This document shows, piece by piece, positions 35,141-43,698 of a stretch of DNA of 64,000 nucleotides. Origin of the DNA: Spongiivirga sp046524175 (GTDB lineage: Bacteria > Bacteroidota > Bacteroidia > Flavobacteriales > Flavobacteriaceae); assembly GCF_046524175.1 (NCBI RefSeq), contig NZ_JBEFZF010000003.1, forward strand, positions 124,001-188,000, written 5' to 3'. The position numbers and the translations under genes were made by a program. Positions within the stretch are counted from its first letter, which is position 1. Every line of letters starts with the position of its first letter. The notes beneath the pieces are model-generated. The model was not told the DNA's origin, ran no database searches, and was given only the letters and a program-made list of their open reading frames with translations.

Positions 35141-35914
35141 TTGAGTAAGCACAAATTATCTGCATTATTAATTGTATATAACGAGATTGCGCATATAAAC
35201 GATGTACTAGTCAATTTATCATTTGCTGATGAGCTTATAGTTGTTGACTCATACAGTAGTGATGGGACCGTAGAAGCTATCAAAAAACTTGATGCGGTAC
35301 AATTATATCAAAGGCATTTTGATGACTACACATCGCAACGAAACTTCGCTATTGAAAAGGCTTCTAACGATTGGATTCTTTTCATAGATGCAGACGAACG
35401 TGTTACACCTGCTCTCCAGAAAGAAATAGTAGAGACCATAGTGAAACCTGAAGCTGACGACGCTTACTATTTTTACAGAAAGTTCATGTTTTGTAAAAAG
35501 CCACTTCATTTTAGTGGTTGGCAAACTGATAAGATTTTTCGACTTTTTAAAAAAAGTAGAGCTTCATATGTAGCAGAACGCTTAGTACATGAAACGCTCA
35601 GTGTAGATGGTAATATAGGAAAGTTAAAGCACAAGCTAATTCATTACTCATACAATGATTACGAATCGTACAAACAAAAAATGCTGAGCTATGGCAGACT
35701 TCGGGCTAAAGAACTATTTACTAAAGGCAAGAAACCAACACTATTCCATCGCATAATAAAACCAGCCTACAAATTTGTTAATCACTACATTTTCAGATTA
35801 GGAATTTTAGATGGTAAAAAAGGGTATATAGTCTGTTATCTAAATGCACTTGGGGTCGCCGAACGATATAGGGAATTACAACGGTTACAAACTCAGAAAG
35901 TTGCTGATGTTTAA
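35141..35914 (+). CDS. Family 2 glycosyltransferase (lipopolysaccharide core-type)
   Basis: This 257-residue GT-A glycosyltransferase transfers a sugar from a nucleotide donor, probably to a lipopolysaccharide or other envelope glycan. The N-terminus reads SALLIVYNEIAHINDVL; DSYSSDGT binds the nucleotide and WILFIDADERV is the DxD site. The SQRNFA motif and the length match the WaaE/KdtX-like group. It starts at TTG 35141; no better ATG exists before the conserved start. Its stop codon overlaps the start of the next gene (GATGTTTAA), so the two are translationally coupled. Confidence 0.9.
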   Translation: MSKHKLSALLIVYNEIAHINDVLVNLSFADELIVVDSYSSDGTVEAIKKLDAVQLYQRHFDDYTSQRNFAIEKASNDWILFIDADERVTPALQKEIVETIVKPEADDAYYFYRKFMFCKKPLHFSGWQTDKIFRLFKKSRASYVAERLVHETLSVDGNIGKLKHKLIHYSYNDYESYKQKMLSYGRLRAKELFTKGKKPTLFHRIIKPAYKFVNHYIFRLGILDGKKGYIVCYLNALGVAERYRELQRLQTQKVADV

Positions 35915-36335
35915 TTCGCATACGTATCTATATTTAAAATTTTTAGCCAAATCTGTAAGTAAACATGGAGTTCATTCGCCTTTTGTGTACGATTTGGTTA
36001 CAAAATGTTTAAATGAAAAAGACAAAAGATTAAATAAAGAAGTGCCAAAAAGTACTCGAATTGCAAAAAAGGTGATTAATTATTTCAACACAACAGAATA
36101 CGTCTTCTTAAAAGACAGTTTTTGCAAGATAAATGAGGTAGAAAATCTGTTAGAACAATTTGACAATGACTCCTACATGATCATTAAAGATCCTTATCAA
36201 TCTAAATCTAGGCGACTATTGTGGAATCAACTGATACAACTGGAGACAGTTTCGGTAAGTGTTGACACTTTTTATCTTGGTTTACTTTTTGTTAGAAAAG
36301 AGCAACCAAAACAGCATTTTGCTATCCGCGTTTAA
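35907..36335 (+). CDS. Internally deleted O-methyltransferase-like protein
   Basis: The 142-residue product starts at ATG 35907, overlapping the glycosyltransferase stop. Its two ends match what I know of a flavobacterial SAM-dependent methyltransferase family of roughly 240-250 residues that follows this glycosyltransferase in relatives. The N-terminus has SVSKHGVHSPFVYDLVTK (residues 16-33) and the C-terminus has VSVDTFYLGLLFVRKEQ (118-133) followed by HFAIRV. The central Rossmann part, with the glycine-rich SAM motif (ExGTSxGxAT type) and the acidic FDGNH-type motif, is missing. The frame is uninterrupted. It is probably catalytically dead, or has been kept for another role. Comparison with relatives is from memory. 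Confidence 0.75.
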   Translation: MFNSHTYLYLKFLAKSVSKHGVHSPFVYDLVTKCLNEKDKRLNKEVPKSTRIAKKVINYFNTTEYVFLKDSFCKINEVENLLEQFDNDSYMIIKDPYQSKSRRLLWNQLIQLETVSVSVDTFYLGLLFVRKEQPKQHFAIRV

Positions 36336-36367
36336 ATAACTTATATTTAATTAAACGAATTTGAATT

Positions 36368-36511
36368 ATGTGGTGGGCTTTAGTAATTATTCCGCTTTTT
36401 ATCTTAGTTATTCGAAACAATAAGAATAATGAAAAACGATTGTATAATCGAAAAGGAAGAAATTTCAGAAAAAACTATTATCAGCGCAAAAAAGAAACAA
36501 GTGATGAGTAG
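36368..36511 (+). CDS. Small single-helix membrane protein (47 aa)
   Basis: A 47-residue frame starts at ATG 36368 and ends TAG 36511. The first 16 residues (MWWALVIIPLFILVIR) form one transmembrane or signal-anchor helix. The rest is strongly basic, with many Asn, Lys and Arg and a RKGRNFRKNYYQRKK stretch. The clear hydrophobic/basic layout and position in an otherwise empty 299-base gap argue for a real small gene. No family is recognised with certainty. Confidence 0.55.
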   Translation: MWWALVIIPLFILVIRNNKNNEKRLYNRKGRNFRKNYYQRKKETSDE

Positions 36512-36634
36512 TGATCTGTTGAAGGTTTGTTGAAGTTAAAAGTGATCATTAGTAGTCTGAAAGAGTAAGTATAATTCGGAAAACAGAATTTAGATTAAAA
36601 ATCCAACATCTTATAGTTAAAACCTCATCCAAAA

Positions 36635-37207
36635 ATGAAAATATATACCAAAACCGGTGATAAAGGTACTACCGCTCTATTTGGCGGTACCCGAGTTCCA
36701 AAGCACCATATTCGTATAGAGGCTTATGGCACAATAGATGAACTTAACAGCCATTTAGGACTTATTAGAGATCAAGAGATCGATACTGGTCATAAGCAGG
36801 TGTTAGAATACGTTCAAGACAAATTATTTACTGTAGGAGCGGTTATGGCAACCGATCCCGCAAAAGCGATTCTTAAAAGCGGTAAAGAACGTCTGAATAT
36901 TCCTAAAATATCGGAAAATGACATTGTGTACCTCGAGAAGCAAATTGATACAATGAACGAATCGTTGCCTCCAATGACACACTTCATATTACCAGGAGGA
37001 CATCAAACAGTGTCATTATGTCATATTGCCAGATGCGTTTGCCGCAGAGCGGAGCGCATGGCTACTCAATTATATGAAATTTCGCCGTTTGACCCTTCAT
37101 CTTTGTCATTTATTAACCGTCTATCTGACTACTTATTTGTGTTGGCACGGAAATTGTCCCACGATTTGGGCGCAAATGAGGTAAAATGGGTTCCGGAAAA
37201 ACTCTAA
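36635..37207 (+). CDS. Cob(I)alamin adenosyltransferase (PduO type)
   Basis: This 190-residue enzyme transfers the adenosyl group of ATP to cob(I)alamin, producing adenosylcobalamin. The N-terminal ATP site reads KIYTKTGDKGTTALFGGTRVPK and the helical bundle has IEAYGTIDELNSHLG, FILPGG and the CRRAERMA signature. Adenosylcobalamin is needed by methylmalonyl-CoA mutase, whose chaperone gene meaB is also in the window at 55810. No cobalamin riboswitch is visible upstream. Confidence 0.95.
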   Translation: MKIYTKTGDKGTTALFGGTRVPKHHIRIEAYGTIDELNSHLGLIRDQEIDTGHKQVLEYVQDKLFTVGAVMATDPAKAILKSGKERLNIPKISENDIVYLEKQIDTMNESLPPMTHFILPGGHQTVSLCHIARCVCRRAERMATQLYEISPFDPSSLSFINRLSDYLFVLARKLSHDLGANEVKWVPEKL

Positions 37208-37314
37208 ATTCATTATCAAATATTTAGATTTATAGCCATTTAATTAAGAAAAATTCATTGAAACAACCTCATTTGTACGTTCATATAAATAATTACGAGT
37301 TCGAGTATTATTTA

Positions 37315-37345
37315 CTTGACTTTTTCGCATAAAAAATTATTTTTG
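37315..37345 (+). promoter_or_regulatory. Bacteroidota housekeeping promoter for the DUF2795 gene
   Basis: A -33 CTTG (37315-37318) is followed after 19 bases by TATTTTTG (37338-37345), a full match to the TTG-N17-23-TAnnTTTG pattern. The start codon lies 22 bases downstream of the -7 element. It is the best-formed housekeeping promoter I found in the window. Confidence 0.6.
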
Positions 37346-37367
37346 CAACAATTTTAAAAAATACGCT

Positions 37368-37589
37368 ATGTATTGGACTCTAGAACTGGCATCTTATTTA
37401 AGTGATGCCCCTTGGCCGGCAACAAAAGACGAGCTTATTGACTATGCAATTAGAACAGGAGCTCCCTTAGAAGTTGTTGAAAATTTACAGGCAATTGAAG
37501 ATGAGGGCGATTCTTATGAATCGATACAAGAAATATGGCCAGACTATCCTACAGAAGAAGATTATCTTTGGAATGAGGATGAATATTAA
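37368..37589 (+). CDS. DUF2795-family small protein
   Basis: This 73-residue acidic protein belongs to DUF2795. The N-terminal half reads LASYLSDAPWPATKDELIDYAIRTGAP, followed by a helix VVENLQAIEDEGDSYESIQEIWPDYP and an acidic aromatic tail (EEDYLWNEDEY). Function is unknown. The gene has its own promoter and terminator, so it is expressed as an independent unit just upstream of secA. Confidence 0.9.
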   Translation: MYWTLELASYLSDAPWPATKDELIDYAIRTGAPLEVVENLQAIEDEGDSYESIQEIWPDYPTEEDYLWNEDEY

Positions 37590-37606
37590 ATAAACACTAA
37601 AAGCTG

Positions 37607-37634
37607 AAAAAGTCTCATTTGAGGCTTTTTTTTT
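37607..37634 (+). terminator. Intrinsic terminator after the DUF2795 gene
   Basis: A 10-bp stem AAAAAGTCTC / GAGGCTTTTT with one G-U pair and a 4-base ATTT loop is followed by further T's. It separates the small gene from secA. Confidence 0.87.
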
Positions 37635-37668
37635 GCTTAATTTTAAACCTGATATAAGATAAAGGAGC

Positions 37669-40600
37669 ATGAGTTTTGTAAACAACCTTTTAAAGGTATT
37701 TGTTGGAGACAAATCGAAGAAAGACATTAAAGAAATTCAACCGCTGGTTGATAAAATAAAGGCACTTGAGCCTGCAATAGAATCATTATCTAACGATCAA
37801 CTTAGAGCTAAAACTGTTGAGTTTAAAAACAAGATCGCTGAAGCTAGAAAAGAATTTAACGATCAGATAGCCACACTACAAAAAGAATCTGAGACTGCAG
37901 ATATTGACAGAAAAGAAAATATCTATACTGAGATAGATCAACTAAAAGAACAATCATACAAAGCTTCTGAAGCGGTCTTAAACGAAATTCTACCGGAAGG
38001 CTTCGCCGTAGTGAAGGAAACAGCTAAACGTTTTGCTAATAACGAAGAGATTATAGTAACCGCATCAGCTTTTGATAGAGAGATTTCAGGAAAAAAGGAA
38101 AATGTAACAATCGATGGCGACAATGCCATATGGAGTAACAGTTGGGATGCTGCGGGAAAAGCCATTACTTGGGACATGGTACACTATGACGTACAGCTAA
38201 TAGGCGGTATTGCAATGCACCAAGGAAAAATTGCTGAGATGCAAACAGGTGAAGGTAAAACTCTTGTGGCCACACTTCCTGTATATCTTAACGCACTGAC
38301 TGGCGACGGTGTTCATTTAGTTACGGTAAATGACTATTTGGCAAAACGGGATAGCGCTTGGATGGCGCCTATTTTCGAATTTCATGGGCTAAGTGTTGAC
38401 TGTATCGACTACCACCAACCAAATTCTGAAGATCGCCGAAAAGCGTATAATGCTGATATTACCTATGGAACCAACAATGAATTTGGTTTTGACTATTTAC
38501 GTGATAATATGTCACATGCACCTAATGATCTGGTGCAACGTAAACACAACTATGCCATTGTCGATGAAGTAGATTCTGTTTTAATTGATGATGCACGTAC
38601 TCCGTTAATTATTTCCGGACCCATACCGCAGGGAGATCGTCATGAGTTTAACGAATTAAAACCGCGTATTGCAAGTATTGTAACAAAACAACGGCAGTAT
38701 CTAACCGGAGTTTTGGCAGAAGCTAAAAAACTAATAAAAGAAGGAGATACCAAAGAAGGTGGTTTTCAACTACTACGTGTATACAGAGGACTGCCTAAAA
38801 ATAAAGCGTTAATTAAGTTTTTAAGTGAAGAAGGCGTTAAGCAATTACTCCAAAAAACCGAGAACTTTTATATGCAAGATAACAATCGCGAAATGCCAAA
38901 GGTTGATGAGGCCTTACTTTTTGTGATTGATGAAAAAAATAACCAAATCGAATTGACTGATAAAGGAGTTGATGAACTCTCGGGAGATGAAGACCGTGAC
39001 TTTTTTATCATGCCAGATATTGGTACAGAAATCGCCGCTATTGAAAACCAAGGCTTGGAGGCTGAAAAAGAAGCAGAACTTAAAGAAGTACTGTTTAAGG
39101 AGTTTTCAGTGAAGAGTGAGCGCATTCACACCATGAACCAGTTGTTAAAAGCCTATACCCTATTCGAAAAAGATGTTGAGTATGTGGTTATGGATAACAA
39201 GGTGAAAATCGTTGATGAATCTACCGGTCGTATTATGGACGGTCGTCGTTATAGTGACGGACTGCACCAAGCGATTGAGGCTAAGGAAAATGTAAAAATT
39301 GAAGCAGCCACACAAACCTTTGCTACGGTAACGCTTCAAAATTACTTTAGAATGTACGGCAAGCTATCCGGTATGACAGGTACAGCTGTAACGGAATCTG
39401 GTGAATTCTGGGAAATCTATAAACTAGATGTGGTAGAAATCCCTACTAATCGACCTATTGCTCGTGATGATCGTGAAGATTTAATCTATAAAACGAAACG
39501 TGAAAAATACAATGCGGTGATTGAAGAGGTGACCGCATTATCAAATGCAGGCAGACCAGTACTTATTGGTACCACATCGGTAGAAATTTCTGAGTTATTA
39601 GGTCGAATGTTGACTATTCGTAAAATTCCGCATAATGTATTAAATGCAAAATTGCACAAAAAAGAGGCTGATATTGTCGCCGATGCTGGTAAGGCAGGTA
39701 TGGTAACCATTGCAACCAATATGGCAGGTCGAGGTACCGATATTAAATTATCTGATGCAGTTAAAGAAGCCGGTGGTTTAGCCATTATTGGGACCGAGCG
39801 CCATGATTCTCGTCGCGTTGACAGACAATTACGTGGTCGTTCAGGCCGTCAAGGAGACCCCGGAAGCTCGCAATTTTATGTGTCATTAGAAGATAACTTA
39901 ATGCGACTGTTCGGATCAGAACGTGTAGCTAAAATGATGGATCGTATGGGACTTGAAGATGGGGAAGTGATTCAACATTCAATGATGACTAAGTCTATTG
40001 AACGCGCCCAGAAAAAGGTCGAAGAAAACAACTTTGGTATTCGTAAACGCTTATTAGAGTATGATGATGTAATGAATGCGCAACGAGAGGTAATATACAA
40101 GCGTAGACATCATGCATTATTTGGAGATCGACTAAGTGTAGATATTGCAAATATGATCTACGATACTTCTGAATTAATTACCGAAACAAATAAGCTTGCT
40201 AACGATTTTAAGAATTTCGAGTTTGAACTTATTCGCTATTTCTCAATTAGCTCGCCGATTTCTGAAGATGAGTTAAAGAGCTTAAATGTTCAGGATATTG
40301 CCTCTAAAGTATATGACGTTGCCTATGCTCATTACCAGGAAAAAATGGAGCGCAACGCGACTACTGCTTTCCCAGTAATCAAAAATGTGTATGAAGATCC
40401 TAACAGTAAATATGAGCGAATTGTAGTACCATTTACTGATGGTGTTAAAACGCTCAACGTTGTTACCGATCTTGAAAATGCATACAATTCTCAAGGAAAA
40501 CAATTAATTGCTGATTTCGAGAAAAATATTTCATTAGCGATTATTGATGATGCATGGAAAACTCATTTGCGAAAAATGGACGAGTTAAAACAATCCGTGC

Positions 40601-41025
40601 AATTAGCTGTGCATGAGCAAAAAGACCCACTGTTGATCTATAAATTCGAATCCTTCGAGTTATTCAAAACAATGATCGATAAGGTAAATAAAGACGTTAT
40701 TTCATTCTTGTTTAAAGGTGAATTACCGACTCAAAACCCAAACCAAATTCAAGAGGCAAGACAAACCCATCGTCGTGAAAAAGTACAAACTTCAAAAGAA
40801 GAAGTACTAAATAGTGATGAAATGGCGGCACGAAATCGTCAAGCTGGACAAGGTGCAGGGCAAAGACAACAGGTGGTAGAAACAATTGTTCGTGATAAGC
40901 CTAAAATAGGCCGTAACGATAGGGTCACCATAGCGCATGTCATGTCGGGAGAAAAGAAAACGGTGAAGTACAAGCAAGCTGAACCTCTTATTAACAAAGG
41001 TGAGTGGGTTCTGGTTGATGAGTAA
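37669..41025 (+). CDS. secA: Preprotein translocase ATPase SecA (long Bacteroidota form)
   Basis: SecA drives secreted proteins through SecYEG. The 1118-residue protein carries Walker A GEGKT at residues 194-198, the DEVD Walker B at 299-302 with SVLIDDARTPL, and the NBD2 motifs TNMAGRGTDIKL and RQLRGRSGRQGDPG. It is about 200 residues longer than E. coli SecA. The extra length includes a charged insertion between about residues 50 and 105 and a larger segment after DDARTPL (about 325-440, with an ADP-independent linker-like, charged sequence). This is usual for Bacteroidota. There is no C-terminal zinc finger; the C-terminus instead ends in a small beta domain (NDRVTIAHVMSGEKKTVKY). Confidence 0.97.
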   Translation: MSFVNNLLKVFVGDKSKKDIKEIQPLVDKIKALEPAIESLSNDQLRAKTVEFKNKIAEARKEFNDQIATLQKESETADIDRKENIYTEIDQLKEQSYKASEAVLNEILPEGFAVVKETAKRFANNEEIIVTASAFDREISGKKENVTIDGDNAIWSNSWDAAGKAITWDMVHYDVQLIGGIAMHQGKIAEMQTGEGKTLVATLPVYLNALTGDGVHLVTVNDYLAKRDSAWMAPIFEFHGLSVDCIDYHQPNSEDRRKAYNADITYGTNNEFGFDYLRDNMSHAPNDLVQRKHNYAIVDEVDSVLIDDARTPLIISGPIPQGDRHEFNELKPRIASIVTKQRQYLTGVLAEAKKLIKEGDTKEGGFQLLRVYRGLPKNKALIKFLSEEGVKQLLQKTENFYMQDNNREMPKVDEALLFVIDEKNNQIELTDKGVDELSGDEDRDFFIMPDIGTEIAAIENQGLEAEKEAELKEVLFKEFSVKSERIHTMNQLLKAYTLFEKDVEYVVMDNKVKIVDESTGRIMDGRRYSDGLHQAIEAKENVKIEAATQTFATVTLQNYFRMYGKLSGMTGTAVTESGEFWEIYKLDVVEIPTNRPIARDDREDLIYKTKREKYNAVIEEVTALSNAGRPVLIGTTSVEISELLGRMLTIRKIPHNVLNAKLHKKEADIVADAGKAGMVTIATNMAGRGTDIKLSDAVKEAGGLAIIGTERHDSRRVDRQLRGRSGRQGDPGSSQFYVSLEDNLMRLFGSERVAKMMDRMGLEDGEVIQHSMMTKSIERAQKKVEENNFGIRKRLLEYDDVMNAQREVIYKRRHHALFGDRLSVDIANMIYDTSELITETNKLANDFKNFEFELIRYFSISSPISEDELKSLNVQDIASKVYDVAYAHYQEKMERNATTAFPVIKNVYEDPNSKYERIVVPFTDGVKTLNVVTDLENAYNSQGKQLIADFEKNISLAIIDDAWKTHLRKMDELKQSVQLAVHEQKDPLLIYKFESFELFKTMIDKVNKDVISFLFKGELPTQNPNQIQEARQTHRREKVQTSKEEVLNSDEMAARNRQAGQGAGQRQQVVETIVRDKPKIGRNDRVTIAHVMSGEKKTVKYKQAEPLINKGEWVLVDE

Positions 41026-41047
41026 ATAATATTTAATTAAAGTGAAA

Positions 41048-41076
41048 GAAAAGCCGGCTATTATGCCGGCTTTTTT
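41048..41076 (+). terminator. Intrinsic terminator after secA
   Basis: An 8-bp stem AAGCCGGC / GCCGGCTT with a 6-base loop (TATTAT) is followed by TTTT. Confidence 0.9.
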
Positions 41077-41152
41077 ATTTACCAAAATGCGTTTAGGATT
41101 ATTGAAGAAAGCCGTATTTTTAAGCTGCTAATTAATCAACACCACCACACCA

Positions 41153-43687
41153 ATGCTAAAGACTTTTTTAGTCAGTTTGTTATTGCTGATAAGCACAACA
41201 CTGTATTCACAAAATTATTTCTTTAAAAATTATGCCCCTTTTGATACAGAAATCCCTTCTCCAGAAGAATTTTTAGGCTACCCTATCGGATTTCAACATA
41301 CGCGTCATGATATGATCGTTAGCTATTTTAAAAAGTTAGCAGAAATTAGTGACAGAGCTTCGATTTCTGAATATGGTAAAACGCATGAAGGCCGATCGTT
41401 GATCATCTTAACCATTACGAGCAAAGCAAATCTTCGGAATCTAGCTACAATTAAAAAACAACATTTGGCATTCACCAATACAGCGCAAACTATCACTAAT
41501 TATGATGACGTTCCTATTTTTGTAAACCTTGGATACAATGTTCATGGCAACGAACCATCGAGTTCTGAGGCTGCTATGTTATCTGCTTACACTTTAGTGG
41601 CTTCCCAACACCCCGAAATAAAAAAATATCGTGAAAATGCGGTAATTTTTGTTGACCCCACTATTAATCCTGATGGACGTGATCGACACACACAATGGGC
41701 TAACATGTATAAGGGTAGTCCGTTAGTTTCAGATCCCTTTGATGCCGAACATAATGAATACTGGCCAGGCGGTAGAACCAATCATTATTGGTTTGACTTG
41801 AATAGGGACTGGTTACTTGGTATCAACCCAGAAAGTAGAGGCAAATTAAATTGGTATCACGAGTGGTATCCTAATGTGGTGACCGATTTTCACGAAATGG
41901 GAACCAACAGCACCTATTTTTTTGAACCCATGAAGATCAATGCCTCTAAGGATCCAATAATGCCAAAAGAGAATTATGAAGATTTAAATAACCTATTTGG
42001 TGAGTACTTTGCAAAGTCATTGGATGACATTGGGAGTCTTTACTTTACCAAAGAGGTATTTGATGGCACCTATCCGGGTTATGGTTCATCTTATCCTGAC
42101 CTTCAAGGGGGATTAGGAATTTTATTTGAACAGGCTAGTTCTCGAGGTCATGTGCAAGAAACAGTACATGGTAAAGTCACATTCCCATTTACTATTCGAA
42201 ATCAATATATCTCAAGTATGACGACGGTAAAGGCTGCTGTTGAAAATAAAGCCACCCTTTACAAGTACCAACAAAGGTTTTTTAAAAGCGGACTTCAAAA
42301 TGCAGCTAAAAGCAAAATAAGATCATACACCTTTGGGGATGCTAAAGATCAAAATAGGACCAAAGCATTTGTTGATAAGTTGTTACTACATCGAATTAAG
42401 TTATATAAGTCGAATGCGAAAGGAGAATATATCGTGCCAACTGACCAAGATCAATATAGAATGGTACAAACTATGTTCGAAACCTATTCGCAATATCGTG
42501 ATAGCGTATATTATGATGCCTCAGCATGGTCAGTAGCCAACTTTTATAACATGAAGTATCGTTCATCAACTAGAGTTCCCAGCCTAGGCAATCAAGTAAC
42601 CTCAACCAATGGGTTATTCAATATCAAACCAATTGAGAAGGCCAAGTACATGTATCTTATTGATGGAAACGACTATAATGCGCCTGCTGTTTTAAACTAT
42701 CTTCTTGAAAAAGGTGCCAACATATCGACAGCCTTTAAACCGTTTACTATCAATACCAATCAAGGTAAACAGTCTTTTAATCAAGGCTCGTTGTTGGTGC
42801 CAGTAAGTAAACAAAGTATAAGTAAAGATTCGCTATTCGCCATCATTCAAAAAGCTCAGCGCAAGCACAATATCCCAATGTTTTCAACCACTTCAGGCTA
42901 TAGTACAAAAGGTGTTGATTTAGGAAGTCGATGGATGGCGGCGGTACAAAAACCAAAAGTTGCTATGTTAATTGGGGATGGTGTCCGCTCTTATGAGGCT
43001 GGAGAAATTTGGCATCTAATGGATACCAGAGTACATATGCCAATCACCAAAATACCAATGCGCAATTTTAGTAGAAGAAGTTTAGACAAGTACAATACAT
43101 TGGTAATGGTCTCAGGTTCTTATGGGTCATTAGATAAAAAGCAACAGGAAAAGATCAAAAAATGGATTTCAAAAGGCAATACATTAATAACAATAGCTGG
43201 GGCTTCAAAATGGGTTATTGATAAGAAAATAGTAAAAGAATCAATAATAAAACATAAAAAAGACAGCACCAAAGCGGTCGAGCGTAAACCATATATCGAA
43301 GCAGGAGAAAACATCGGAAAAGAGCAGGTTGGCGGTGTTATTTTAAGTACAGATATTGATGTAACACACCCGATAGCATTTGGCTATACAAGTGGTACCT
43401 TACCTGTATACAAGAACAATACTATATGGTTAAAACCAAGCAAAAGTGAATACGCCACTGTTTCTAAGTACAGTAAAAACGCACACATTGATGGGTTTGT
43501 CACAAAAAAAAATATGGATCACTTCGTTGCAAAATCAGCCTCTTTAATTGTAAGCCCTGTTGGTCGCGGCCGTGTGGTCATGTTTGCGGATAATCCTAAC
43601 TTTCGCGGTTCCTGGTACGGCACCAATCGCCTATTTTTAAATGCCATTTTTCTTGGTAACCATATTGATGTTCCAACGGAAAACTAA
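41153..43687 (+). CDS. Secreted M14-family zinc carboxypeptidase
   Basis: This 844-residue protein has a signal peptide ending near LYSQ (residue 20). The catalytic domain follows. Zinc ligands are H131 and E134 in HGNEPSSSEA and H247 in TDFHEMG, and the substrate-carboxylate Asn/Arg region is NPDGRDR. The C-terminal half (about 480-844) has no catalytic motif I recognise and may be a glutamine-amidotransferase-like or other accessory domain. It should remove C-terminal residues from peptides outside the cytoplasm. Eleven bases separate it from the amidohydrolase gene, so the pair is probably one operon for peptide or dipeptide use. Confidence 0.92.
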   Translation: MLKTFLVSLLLLISTTLYSQNYFFKNYAPFDTEIPSPEEFLGYPIGFQHTRHDMIVSYFKKLAEISDRASISEYGKTHEGRSLIILTITSKANLRNLATIKKQHLAFTNTAQTITNYDDVPIFVNLGYNVHGNEPSSSEAAMLSAYTLVASQHPEIKKYRENAVIFVDPTINPDGRDRHTQWANMYKGSPLVSDPFDAEHNEYWPGGRTNHYWFDLNRDWLLGINPESRGKLNWYHEWYPNVVTDFHEMGTNSTYFFEPMKINASKDPIMPKENYEDLNNLFGEYFAKSLDDIGSLYFTKEVFDGTYPGYGSSYPDLQGGLGILFEQASSRGHVQETVHGKVTFPFTIRNQYISSMTTVKAAVENKATLYKYQQRFFKSGLQNAAKSKIRSYTFGDAKDQNRTKAFVDKLLLHRIKLYKSNAKGEYIVPTDQDQYRMVQTMFETYSQYRDSVYYDASAWSVANFYNMKYRSSTRVPSLGNQVTSTNGLFNIKPIEKAKYMYLIDGNDYNAPAVLNYLLEKGANISTAFKPFTINTNQGKQSFNQGSLLVPVSKQSISKDSLFAIIQKAQRKHNIPMFSTTSGYSTKGVDLGSRWMAAVQKPKVAMLIGDGVRSYEAGEIWHLMDTRVHMPITKIPMRNFSRRSLDKYNTLVMVSGSYGSLDKKQQEKIKKWISKGNTLITIAGASKWVIDKKIVKESIIKHKKDSTKAVERKPYIEAGENIGKEQVGGVILSTDIDVTHPIAFGYTSGTLPVYKNNTIWLKPSKSEYATVSKYSKNAHIDGFVTKKNMDHFVAKSASLIVSPVGRGRVVMFADNPNFRGSWYGTNRLFLNAIFLGNHIDVPTEN

Positions 43688-43698
43688 ACTAAATAGCC

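Noticed and set aside
35844..35906. Upstream extension of the methyltransferase-like gene to ATG 35844
   Set aside because: The extra 21 residues fall inside the glycosyltransferase coding frame and lack family support; ATG 35907 gives the conserved start.
36512..36634. Cobalamin riboswitch upstream of the adenosyltransferase
   Set aside because: The gap is short and shows no B12-box or multi-helix structure.
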